A stretch of 64,000 nucleotides of DNA from assembly GCF_016862975.1 (NCBI RefSeq), contig NZ_BONZ01000056.1, positions 1 through 64,000 on the forward strand, written 5' to 3'. Source of the DNA: Rugosimonospora africana (GTDB lineage Bacteria > Actinomycetota > Actinomycetes > Mycobacteriales > Micromonosporaceae). Both the position numbers and the translations under genes were made by a program. The notes beneath the pieces are model-generated. The model had not been told where the DNA came from, did not search any database, and saw only the letters and a program-made list of their open reading frames with translations. Positions 31,312 through 40,518 of this stretch are shown here, in pieces. How positions within the stretch are numbered: position 1 is the stretch's first letter; each line of letters opens with the position of its first letter.

Positions 31312-32988
31312 ATGACTGCCACCGTCGCCAGCCACGAGCTGTACGCGAAGCACTCCGACACGCTCCAGCGAGCGCTGACCGCGATCGCCGAGCGCGGCTA
31401 CTGGTCCGCCTACCCCGAATCGCCGAGCCCCAGGGTGTACGGCGAGGGAGCCGCCAGCGCCGGCGCCGCGGACTTCCGGTCCTACCTCGGTACGGACTTC
31501 CCCCTCGACCAGCCGGGCGATTCCGTGGTGGCTACCGAGTCGTCCCCGTTCGGCATCGCGCTCGATGTCCGGTATCCGCACGCCTCACCCGATGCGTTGA
31601 TCGACGCCGCGACCGGTGTGCTGCCCGCCTGGCGCGCCGCCGGCCCGCAGGTACGGGCGGGGGTGTGCCTGGAGATCCTGGCGCGGCTGCACGAGCACAT
31701 CTTCGAGCTGGCCAACGCGGTGCAGTTCACCACCGGCCAGGCGTTCGTGATGGCGTTCCAGGCCGGCGGCGCGCACGCGCTGGACCGGGCGCTGGAGGCG
31801 CTGGCCTACGCGTACGCCGAGCAGACCCGTCACCCGGCCGCCGCCGACTGGGAGAAGCCGGCCGGTCGGGGCGATCCGCTGCGGATGAACAAGACCTTCC
31901 ACGTGGTACCGCGCGGAGTCGCGCTGGTGGTCGGCTGCAACACGTTCCCGACCTGGAACTCGTACCCCGGCCTGTTCGCGTCGCTGGCCACCGGCAACCC
32001 GGTCATCGTCAAGCCGCACCCGCGCGCGGTGCTGCCGTTGGCGATCACCGTCCGGTACGCGCGGGAAGTGTTGGTGGAAGCCGGATTCGAGCCGGACATC
32101 ATCCAGCTCGCGCCCGAGGGGCCGGACGAGAAGCTGGCCTCCACGCTGGCGCTGCGGCCGGAGGTGCGGATCATCGACTTCACCGGATCCACCGGGTACG
32201 GCGAGTGGCTGGAAGCCAACGCCCGCCAGGCGGTGGTGTTCACCGAGAAGGCCGGGGTAAACGCGATCATCGTCGACTCCACCGACGACTTCGCCGGCAT
32301 GTGCGGCAACATCGCATTCTCCCTGACTCTCTACAGTGGACAGATGTGCACCACCCCGCAGAACATTCTGGTGCCCCGCGGCGGGATCGAGACCGCCGAC
32401 GGGCACAAGTCGTTCGACGAGGTGGCGGCCGGCATCGCCGGAGCGGTACAGAAGCTGACCGGTGACGACGCCCGGGCGGTCGAGCTGACCGGTGCGATCG
32501 TCAACGACGCCGTGTCGGCGCGCATCGAGGCGGCCCGGGGGCACGGGACGGTACTGCTCGACTCCCGTACCGTCAACCACCCGGCGTACCCGGACGCGGT
32601 GGTGCGAACTCCGCTCATCCTGACGCAGGATTCGTCTCAGGTGGCCGTGTTCGACGGCGAATGGTTCGGGCCGATCTCGTTCGTCGTCGCCACCGAGTCG
32701 ACGGACGAGAGCGTCGCGCTGTTCCGCCGTACGGTCGGTGCCAAGGGCGCGCTGACCGCGGCGGTGTACTCGACCTCGCCGGACGTACTGGCCGCCGTCG
32801 AGGACGCGGCGATCGACGTCGGCGTGCACCTCTCGGCGAACCTGACCGGTGGTGTCTTCGTCAACCAGTCCGCCGCGTTCTCCGACTTCCACGCCAGTGG
32901 CGCCAACCCGGCGGCGAACGCCGCGCTGACCGACGGTGCCTATGTCTCCAACCGGTTCCGGATCGTGCAGTCCCGCCGGCACATCTGA
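31312..32988 (+). CDS. paaN: Phenylacetic acid degradation protein PaaN (aldehyde dehydrogenase family)
   Basis: A 558-residue member of the aldehyde dehydrogenase superfamily of the PaaN/PaaZ type, acting in ring-cleavage steps of phenylacetyl-CoA catabolism by oxidising an aldehyde intermediate with NAD(P). Features are VGCNTFPTWNSYPG, cofactor region FTGSTGYGEWLE, general-base segment VVFTEKAGVNA and the nucleophile in SLTLYSGQMCTTPQN (Cys346). It lacks an N-terminal hydratase domain. ATG 31312 has only a weak ribosome site. No other paa gene lies nearby, so this is a detached copy; related long-chain aldehyde roles are possible. Confidence 0.85.
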   Translation: MTATVASHELYAKHSDTLQRALTAIAERGYWSAYPESPSPRVYGEGAASAGAADFRSYLGTDFPLDQPGDSVVATESSPFGIALDVRYPHASPDALIDAATGVLPAWRAAGPQVRAGVCLEILARLHEHIFELANAVQFTTGQAFVMAFQAGGAHALDRALEALAYAYAEQTRHPAAADWEKPAGRGDPLRMNKTFHVVPRGVALVVGCNTFPTWNSYPGLFASLATGNPVIVKPHPRAVLPLAITVRYAREVLVEAGFEPDIIQLAPEGPDEKLASTLALRPEVRIIDFTGSTGYGEWLEANARQAVVFTEKAGVNAIIVDSTDDFAGMCGNIAFSLTLYSGQMCTTPQNILVPRGGIETADGHKSFDEVAAGIAGAVQKLTGDDARAVELTGAIVNDAVSARIEAARGHGTVLLDSRTVNHPAYPDAVVRTPLILTQDSSQVAVFDGEWFGPISFVVATESTDESVALFRRTVGAKGALTAAVYSTSPDVLAAVEDAAIDVGVHLSANLTGGVFVNQSAAFSDFHASGANPAANAALTDGAYVSNRFRIVQSRRHI

Positions 32989-33004
32989 CGATCCACCCGT
33001 CCGC

Positions 33005-33033
33005 TGCCCGGCCCGCCGTCGGTGGGTCGGGCA
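33005..33033. terminator. Bidirectional hairpin between paaN and the GNAT gene
   Basis: TGCCCGGCCC (33005-33014) pairs with GGGTCGGGCA (33024-33033) with one G-T pair and a nine-base loop. The genes on either side converge, so one hairpin can serve both. Confidence 0.6.
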
Positions 33034-33052
33034 ACGCCGTACCGGCGTCGGA

Positions 33053-33556
33053 TCAGGCCGTACGGCGCATCTTCAGCTCGGTGAGCACCGGTACCGTCGG
33101 GTGCCGCGCGCGCAGGCCGGTGTCCACGAAGCCGAGCCGCTGGTACGCCCGGACCGCCCGATCGTTGCCGACGACCACTTCCAGCTCCAGCTCGGTCCGC
33201 CCGGCCGCGCGGGACCACTGCGCGACGGCCTCGATCAGCCGCCCCAACAGGCCGCTGCCCCGCCACGCGGGCGTCAGGTACACGGCGTATATCAGCGTGA
33301 CGTCCCGGGTGCCGGGCGGCGTGAAGCCACCGGCCTGCCCGACCAGCCGGCCGTCGGCCGCCGCGACGAACAGTGCCGACTGGTTGCCCGCCACCCGTTC
33401 GGAGAACTTGGCCTTGAACTGGGCGTGCGACCGGGCGGCCGCCTCGTCGATTGTTTCGAGAAACGCCAGCGGCGTGTCCGCGAGCATTTCCAGGCGCAGT
33501 GCCCGGGCCATTGCCGCATCAGCGATCGTCACTCGGCGCACTACCGCTTCGCCCAT
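33053..33556 (-). CDS. GNAT family N-acetyltransferase
   Basis: A 167-residue single-domain GNAT enzyme. It shows the N-terminal substrate arm (RRVTIADAAMARALRLEMLA), strand 4 with TLIYAVYLTPAWRGSGLLGR (acetyl-CoA pyrophosphate loop near residue 98) and motif B in VVVGNDRAVRAYQRLGFVDT. Such proteins acetylate small molecules or protein N-termini; the acceptor is not visible. It is convergent with paaN and divergent from the cold-shock gene. Confidence 0.88.
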   Translation of the reverse strand: MGEAVVRRVTIADAAMARALRLEMLADTPLAFLETIDEAAARSHAQFKAKFSERVAGNQSALFVAAADGRLVGQAGGFTPPGTRDVTLIYAVYLTPAWRGSGLLGRLIEAVAQWSRAAGRTELELEVVVGNDRAVRAYQRLGFVDTGLRARHPTVPVLTELKMRRTA

Positions 33557-33852
33557 TGCGCTAGCTCTCTTCTCTCCGTAGCCGCTTGACCGGCCCGCCT
33601 AAAAACCGCGCGAGCCTGCGGTTCCGATAGTCCTACCGTTCGGCGCTTACCCGGCGGTACCCATTGAGTCTCGACTGTGACCATGAGGTCCGATTTGCGG
33701 GGGTGCGGCTAACAGACCGCTCGTGTACCGTGCTTTTTCGGTCGCTGTTTCGCCCCGTGTCCCGCCAGACCCGGTAAGCAAACCGCGGCACCGGCTCCGC
33801 GGTGGGGTCGGGGGTTGAGAGACCCAGCACCATCGAAGTGAGGAAGTGCACC
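33557..33852 (+). promoter_or_regulatory. Long leader and promoter region of the cold-shock gene
   Basis: About 295 bases separate the GNAT start from the cold-shock GTG. They are less GC-rich than the flanks and include hairpin-prone segments such as CCGCGGCACCGGCTCCGCGG (33783-33802). GAGGAAG precedes the start codon. A long structured 5' leader is usual for cold-shock genes; a specific thermosensor cannot be proven by eye. No gene is supported here. Confidence 0.5.
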
Positions 33853-34056
33853 GTGGCACAGGGCACCGTCAAGTGGTTCAACAGCGAGAAGGGCTATGGC
33901 TTCATCGCGGTCGACGGGGGGCAGGACGTCTTCGTCCACTTCTCCGCGATCGAGATGGACGGCTACAAGTCGCTGGAAGACGGTCAGCGCGTCGAGTTCG
34001 AGATCGCGCAGGGTCAGAAGGGCCCGCAGGCGGAGAAGGTCCGCCTGATCGCCTGA
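33853..34056 (+). CDS. Cold shock protein (CspA family)
   Basis: A 67-residue single-stranded nucleic-acid binding protein that acts as an RNA chaperone. It matches the CspA/CspB family along its whole length: [20 protein letters not shown] with RNP1 (KGYGFI), then [11 protein letters not shown] with RNP2 (VFVHF), and [13 protein letters not shown], ending [12 protein letters not shown] 33853 follows GAGGAAG. The gene is monocistronic with a long leader and a strong hairpin behind it, consistent with post-transcriptional control. Confidence 0.96.
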   Translation: MAQGTVKWFNSEKGYGFIAVDGGQDVFVHFSAIEMDGYKSLEDGQRVEFEIAQGQKGPQAEKVRLIA

Positions 34057-34098
34057 GTCTGCGAGGCCGGCTATCGCGGGCCGTATCAGACGTGACAT

Positions 34099-34143
34099 CA
34101 CGGGACATCGATCCTCACCTCTGTGGTGATTCGGTGTCCCGTG
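34099..34143 (+). terminator. Hairpin after the cold-shock gene
   Basis: CACGGGACA (34099-34107) pairs with TGTCCCGTG (34135-34143). Inside, TCACC/GGTGA continues the stem towards a short loop. A T-rich stretch (TCGTTTCTGATCTTCT) follows. This is a good intrinsic terminator. Confidence 0.85.
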
Positions 34144-34534
34144 TGTCGTTTCTGATCTTCTCGTCGTGGGCCGTGCTCCCACCCTCTTAGGTCTTGATGA
34201 GAGCCGCTGGCATCCGACAGTGGACCCGCCTCTGCGGCTCTTGATCTTTCCCAACGTCGGGCCGCCGCCCGGGGCGCGACCGCGGTTCCGGCCCGGCCGG
34301 AACCCTCCGCGCGATCCGGCGGAACCCTCCGCCCGGCCCGGCCCGCGGGCGGGCCCATCGCGGCCCCGCGGCCTTTCCAGCGGCCCTCCCCACGGGCTGC
34401 TGCCGCAGTGCTGTGGGCCCTCTGCGCGGCCCCTCCGTGCGGCCCGATTCCCCGACCCGCGCTCCCTTGGTATCAACCGGCGTACCGACCCCGGTTCACC
34501 GACGCGAACCCCCGGCCCGGCGCGGCCACAGACG
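34144..34534. other. GC-rich intergenic region upstream of groEL
   Basis: No supported gene. It contains the hairpin GGTTCCGG-CCCGG-CCGGAACC (34284-34304) and a 13-base direct repeat CGGAACCCTCCGC at 34298-34310 and 34320-34332. The region from 34260 to 34460 is almost pure C and G. Reading frames here lack ribosome sites. Confidence 0.5.
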
Positions 34535-34561
34535 CTTGCACTCGTCAGGGGAGAGTGCTAA
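34535..34561. promoter_or_regulatory. CIRCE operator 1 (HrcA site)
   Basis: CTTGCACTC and GAGTGCTAA separated by nine bases match the CIRCE consensus TTAGCACTC-N9-GAGTGCTAA with two differences in the left arm. CIRCE is bound by the heat-shock repressor HrcA. It lies about 220 bases upstream of the groEL start. Confidence 0.9.
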
Positions 34562-34569
34562 ACAAGTGA

Positions 34570-34596
34570 TTGGCACTCGGGTAGGCTGAGTGCCAA
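34570..34596. promoter_or_regulatory. CIRCE operator 2 (HrcA site)
   Basis: TTGGCACTC and GAGTGCCAA around a nine-base spacer form a perfect inverted repeat, differing from the consensus by one compensated base pair (A-T to G-C). It starts eight bases after operator 1. Two tandem CIRCE elements upstream of groEL point to tight HrcA repression; the hrcA gene itself is not in this window. Confidence 0.93.
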
Positions 34597-34721
34597 CGGT
34601 CGGGGCGGTGGGGTCCCAGCAGTGGGGCCAGTCGTCGCGGGCTAATCGGCCCGGCCGGGGAGCGGTGTTGCCCAAGCCGGCGTGTCTGCCGGGGTGGTCG
34701 CACTGTTCTGACCACGCGTAA

Positions 34722-36404
<1,683 letters not shown>

Positions 36405-36424
36405 GTCCCAGTCTCAAGCCACGA

Positions 36425-36456
36425 CGAACGGGCGAGCCACTCGGCTCGCCCGTTCG
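36425..36456 (+). terminator. groEL terminator
   Basis: CGAACGGGCGAGCC (36425-36438) and GGCTCGCCCGTTCG (36443-36456) form a perfect 14-bp stem with an ACTC tetraloop, 20 bases after the groEL stop. It also lies just downstream of the leftward small gene and may work in both directions. Confidence 0.9.
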
Positions 36457-36469
36457 CCGTCTGAAGGGG

Positions 36470-36700
36470 TTACCGGTTCGGCGGCTTGTTGTTGTTGTTT
36501 TTCTTCGGTGGTACCGACAGCGGACTCGGCTGAGTTTGCTGGCCCTTCATCGCTTTACTGCGATTACGTAGCCATTCGTCGGCGCTCGCCGGTGTGCCGT
36601 TGTCATGCACCATTCGACCGGCCGCGGTCTCGTCAGGCAGCTCGTCGACTAGCTCCTGCGCCTCGGCGCGAAGATCTTTTTCCGATTTTGACTTGCCCAT
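36470..36700 (-). CDS. Small conserved-looking hypothetical protein
   Basis: A 76-residue charged protein starting MGKSKSEKDLRAEAQELVDE with a very strong ribosome site (GGAAGGAGGAG) before ATG 36700. The N-terminal half is predicted helical and acidic/basic mixed; the C-terminus is Pro- and Asn-rich with a run of four asparagines in KKNNNNKPPNR. Base composition is clearly lower in GC than its neighbours and the codons are less biased, which may reflect transfer or relaxed selection. No family recognised. It converges on groEL. Confidence 0.7.
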   Translation of the reverse strand: MGKSKSEKDLRAEAQELVDELPDETAAGRMVHDNGTPASADEWLRNRSKAMKGQQTQPSPLSVPPKKNNNNKPPNR

Positions 36701-36865
36701 GGCGCTCCTCCTTCCGGACTCCCGGAAATGCCCACATTACGGCTCAGGTCACTCTGAGTCCGGCGAACAGAGATAACCGCCTGAACGGGTGGCCGTCGCA
36801 TTGGCGTCCCTTAGCCGTCCGAGTGGCCGGGGTTACCGAGGGCGTCCCTTGGGTACCGTGCCACC

Positions 36866-38014
36866 ATGGTTACCGAGCGGTTCCGTCCGCTGCTGGCCTC
36901 CGCACCGGTGATCGACGGGCATAACGATCTTCCATGGGAGATGCGCGGACGGGTGCGCTACGACCTGGACCGGTTGGACGTCGGCGTCGACCAGAGCGGC
37001 AGCGGGCTGCACACCGACCTGGTACGGCTGCGGGCCGGCGGGGTCGGGGCGCAGTTCTGGTCGGTGTACGTGTCGGTACGCCTGCCCGGCGAGGAAGCCG
37101 TGGCGGCCACCCTGGAACAGATCGACTTCGTACACCGGCTCGCCGAGCGCTACTCCGACCGGATGGCGCTCGCCCGCACCGCCGACGAGATCGAGGCCGT
37201 CCGGGAGTCGGGCCGGATCGCGGCGCTCATCGGCGTCGAGGGCGGCCACTGCATCAACGATTCGCTGGACAACCTCCGGATGCTGTTCGACCGGGGCGCC
37301 ATGTACCTGACGCTGACGCACAGCCTCAACACCGCGTGGGCGGACAGCGCGACGGACGCCCCACGGGTCGGCGGGCTGGGACCGTTCGGGTACGAGGTGG
37401 TGCGGGAGTGCAACCGGCTCGGCATGCTCGTCGACCTGTCGCACGTCGCTGTGTCCACAATGGAGGCCGTGCTCGACACGTCGGTGGCACCGCCGTTCTT
37501 TTCGCACTCGTCGGCCCGCGCGCTCTGCGATCACACGCGCAACGTGCCGGACTCCGTGCTCGAGCGGGTCGGCGAGAGCGCGGGCATCGTGATGGTGGCC
37601 TTCGTGCCCGGCTTCCTCACCGACGACTGCCGCGAGTGGATGGCCGAACAGGGTGCCTTCGAAGCCACCATCACGATGCCGGACGATTCTCCACAGTGGA
37701 GGGACGAGCTGGCCGCCTGGATCCGCGCGCATCCCCGCCCGCCCTGTACGGTGGCCGACGTCGCCGACCACGTCGAGCACATCCGGGAAGTCGCCGGTGT
37801 GGACTGCGTCGGGCTCGGCGGTGACTTCGACGGCATCGCCGCGACGCCGGACGGGCTCGCCGACGTCTCCGGCTACCCGAACCTGCTGGAAGAGCTGTCC
37901 GGGCGCGGCTGGTCGGATGCCGACCTGGCGAAGCTCACCTGGCACAACGCGATGCGGGTGATCCGCGAGACTGCCCGCTACGCCGATCCTCTCGCCGAAC
38001 CCACCGCCGCGTAG
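36866..38014 (+). CDS. Membrane dipeptidase (renal dipeptidase, M19) family protein
   Basis: A 382-residue zinc amidohydrolase-fold dipeptidase that hydrolyses dipeptides, including those with a C-terminal D-residue. Binuclear-zinc motifs are present: VIDGHNDLPWEMR (HxD), ALIGVEGGHCIND (bridging Glu), MLVDLSHVAVST (His), FFSHSSARALCDHTRNVPD (His) and LGGDFDGIAATP (Asp). There is no signal peptide, so it is probably cytoplasmic despite the family name. ATG 36866 directly follows a short AT-poor spacer. Its last 37 bases overlap the 3' end of the convergent subtilase gene. Confidence 0.92.
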   Translation: MVTERFRPLLASAPVIDGHNDLPWEMRGRVRYDLDRLDVGVDQSGSGLHTDLVRLRAGGVGAQFWSVYVSVRLPGEEAVAATLEQIDFVHRLAERYSDRMALARTADEIEAVRESGRIAALIGVEGGHCINDSLDNLRMLFDRGAMYLTLTHSLNTAWADSATDAPRVGGLGPFGYEVVRECNRLGMLVDLSHVAVSTMEAVLDTSVAPPFFSHSSARALCDHTRNVPDSVLERVGESAGIVMVAFVPGFLTDDCREWMAEQGAFEATITMPDDSPQWRDELAAWIRAHPRPPCTVADVADHVEHIREVAGVDCVGLGGDFDGIAATPDGLADVSGYPNLLEELSGRGWSDADLAKLTWHNAMRVIRETARYADPLAEPTAA

Positions 38015-40482
38015 GCGTCCACGATCCCGGCCCGGTCTCCGCAGCCGTCGCCGGACGCCCCGGTCGCCGTCTGCCTCAGGATCCGCGCGGTACCGGCGAT
38101 GTCACCCACGAGCCGCGGGTTGGCGGCCCAGACGAGCGCCACTACCCCGGCAACGTGCGGCGAGGCCATCGAGGTGCCGGACATCTCCGCGTACCCGCCG
38201 CCGGGTACGGCCGACACCACCTTGGCGCCGGGTGCCAGGATGTCCGGCTTCGCCGCCCCGGGCACCGGGCCCCGGCTGGAGAAGTCCGCCACGGTACCGG
38301 TGCTGTCCACCGCTCCGACCGTGAACGTGTCGGCGTACGGCGCCGGTGGGTCGGTGATCGAACTGCAGCGCGGGCCGGTGTTGCCCGAAGAGGCGACGAC
38401 GAACACCCCGGCGGCCGTCAGCGCGTCGATCGCCGGCAGCAGTGCGCCCCGGTCGCATCCCTCCTCGCCGGTGCACCCCCAGGAGTTGGTGAGCACGTTC
38501 GCACCGCGCGCCGGGTTCCCGTCCCGCAGCGGGTCCCCGCCGTGCCGGAACGGCGCCAGCATGAACTGGAGGCAGGCCAGGTAGTCGGCGGGGTTGCCCA
38601 GATCGCGGTCCAGGTTCACGCAGCCGATCCACTGCGCGCCGGGCGCCACCCCGACACCGCCGCGGCCCAGTGCCGACGCGATCGTGTGCGTACCGTGTCC
38701 ATTGTGGTCGGTCGGGGTACGGGTGCCGTTCCACGGGTCGTACCACGAGTCGTCGCCACCCCGGAACGAGCCGGCCAGCGCCGGTACCGTGGAGTCGACG
38801 CCGGTGTCCGAGGTGCCGATCACGACGCCCTTGCCGGTGTCCCCGGTGGCCCACACCCGGTCCGCCTCGACCATCGTGATGTTCCACTGTGGACCGTCGG
38901 GCGCCGGTGCGTCCGGTGCGAACGGTGCGCCCCGGCCGGGTACCGGACGCAGGTGCGGGGAGAGCAGCACGCGGCCCACGTCCGACCGGGTGGACAACCA
39001 CGCCCGCGCGGCCGGCCCGCCGTCCACCTCGATCCCGTTCACCAAGTAGTACGGCGTGAACGGCAGGTGCGCCCGGGCGAGGTCGTGACGCAGTCCGGCC
39101 TGCGTACGGTTCGCGGTGTCCACCAGCCGCCGGTACACCTCGGTCCGGCGGGCGCCCGGGTCGGCGATACCGGACAGGTCACTCAGGTCGGCCTGGGTAC
39201 GCATGACCACGAACAGCCGATCGCCGTGCAGCCCCGGCGACCCGATGGTGGCGTACCCGACCAGCCCGGTCGCGGCGACCGCCACCACGGCAGACGCGGC
39301 CACCCAGCGGCGCCCGGGCCGGCGCGGGCTGCTCGAGCCGGACGCGGAACCGATCCGCGGACGACGGCGCCCGTTCGGCCGGCGGGCGATGAACAGTCCG
39401 GCGCCGCAGAGCAGTCCGATCGCCAGCGCACACCCGGCCGCGAGCAGCCCCCAGAACCCGACGTCCCGCGCGCCGTAGTTGATGATCAGTTCGGTCTGGA
39501 CCGGCTCGACGAAAGCCAGCGGCCCGAGCGCGGCGAGGGCGACCAGCGCCGCGATCGCCGGCTGGCCGCCCCCGGCCCCGGCCAACTGGCGGCGCGCGCG
39601 TCCCAGGAGCGGGCCCCGTGCCGGCGCCGCGACCCCGGACGGCGGCAGCGCGCGCCCCGGGAACGGGCCGCGAGCCAGCGCGGCGGCCGCGAACCCGAGC
39701 GGCGGCAAGACCGCGAGTTCGCCCAGTTGGATGCCGACCGCACCGGTCCCGGCGGCGACCAGCGCGAGGAAGACCCCGGCGACGAGCCCGCCGAGCAGGA
39801 CCAGCCGGCGCCGGGAACCGGTGAAGTCCAGCCAGAACGGCGCGTCGAGCGCAGTCGCCGCCAGTAACCCCAGCGCCGCCGAGGCGGTCAGCGCGAACAG
39901 CGTCTCCAGGGCCCCGCCCAGCGCACCCAGCCACAGCCAGGGAACCAGGCAGGCCAGTCCCGCAGCGAGACCGGGCAGCCCGGCGCGACCCCGGGGCAGA
40001 GCCGGCCGGTAGGACGCGATGGCCAGCCGGGCCGCGAGGCCGACGAGGGTGAGCAGCAGCAGGTACAGCGTGTTGTGTGCCAGCGGTACGGCCCGCAGCG
40101 AGCCGAGTACGCCGAGCAGCACCGCACCGGCGGTCCACAGCCGGCCGGCCGACCGCACGGCCGCCCGCGCCGGGCTGGCCGGGCGCGTCAGGGTCGCCAG
40201 CAGTACCGCGGGCACCACCACCACGAGGGCGTTGAGCCACCCGACGGCCGGCCAGGCCCACCACGGCACCGGGCGCTCCTCGACGATCAGGACCTGCCCG
40301 CCCAGCCACGCCCCCGCCTGAAGCACGGCCGTCGCCACGAGCGCCCAGCCGGCCACCAGGACGGCGGCGAGCACGGCCGCGACATCCGGCCCGGTCGGTG
40401 CGGAACGGGCGGCTGGTCCCGGCTCGGCCGATCCGTCCGGCTCGTCCGGGCCGCCCGCGGCAGATCCTGCGAACTGACTCAC
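37978..40482 (-). CDS. Multipass membrane protein with C-terminal subtilisin-like (S8) protease
   Basis: An 834-residue protein. The first ~400 residues contain around ten hydrophobic helices, for example AAVLAAVLVAGWALVATAVL, WPAVGWLNALVVVVPAVLLA and DVGFWGLLAAGCALAIGLLC. A last helix (WVAASAVVAVAATGLVGYAT) leads to a pro-like region and then an S8 domain. The catalytic residues are clear: VIGTSDTGVD (Asp, ~557), DHNGHGTHTIASAL (His, ~596), VVASSGNTGP (oxyanion Asn) and MSGTSMASPHVAGV (Ser, ~770). GTG 40482 is the start; the open frame continues upstream to 42186 only as the shadow of glpD. The membrane domain may sense or anchor. Confidence 0.88.
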   Translation of the reverse strand: MSQFAGSAAGGPDEPDGSAEPGPAARSAPTGPDVAAVLAAVLVAGWALVATAVLQAGAWLGGQVLIVEERPVPWWAWPAVGWLNALVVVVPAVLLATLTRPASPARAAVRSAGRLWTAGAVLLGVLGSLRAVPLAHNTLYLLLLTLVGLAARLAIASYRPALPRGRAGLPGLAAGLACLVPWLWLGALGGALETLFALTASAALGLLAATALDAPFWLDFTGSRRRLVLLGGLVAGVFLALVAAGTGAVGIQLGELAVLPPLGFAAAALARGPFPGRALPPSGVAAPARGPLLGRARRQLAGAGGGQPAIAALVALAALGPLAFVEPVQTELIINYGARDVGFWGLLAAGCALAIGLLCGAGLFIARRPNGRRRPRIGSASGSSSPRRPGRRWVAASAVVAVAATGLVGYATIGSPGLHGDRLFVVMRTQADLSDLSGIADPGARRTEVYRRLVDTANRTQAGLRHDLARAHLPFTPYYLVNGIEVDGGPAARAWLSTRSDVGRVLLSPHLRPVPGRGAPFAPDAPAPDGPQWNITMVEADRVWATGDTGKGVVIGTSDTGVDSTVPALAGSFRGGDDSWYDPWNGTRTPTDHNGHGTHTIASALGRGGVGVAPGAQWIGCVNLDRDLGNPADYLACLQFMLAPFRHGGDPLRDGNPARGANVLTNSWGCTGEEGCDRGALLPAIDALTAAGVFVVASSGNTGPRCSSITDPPAPYADTFTVGAVDSTGTVADFSSRGPVPGAAKPDILAPGAKVVSAVPGGGYAEMSGTSMASPHVAGVVALVWAANPRLVGDIAGTARILRQTATGASGDGCGDRAGIVDAYAAVGSARGSA

Positions 40483-40518
40483 ACCCGCACGGTACGGGCT
40501 TCTGGTTACCGTTGACCC

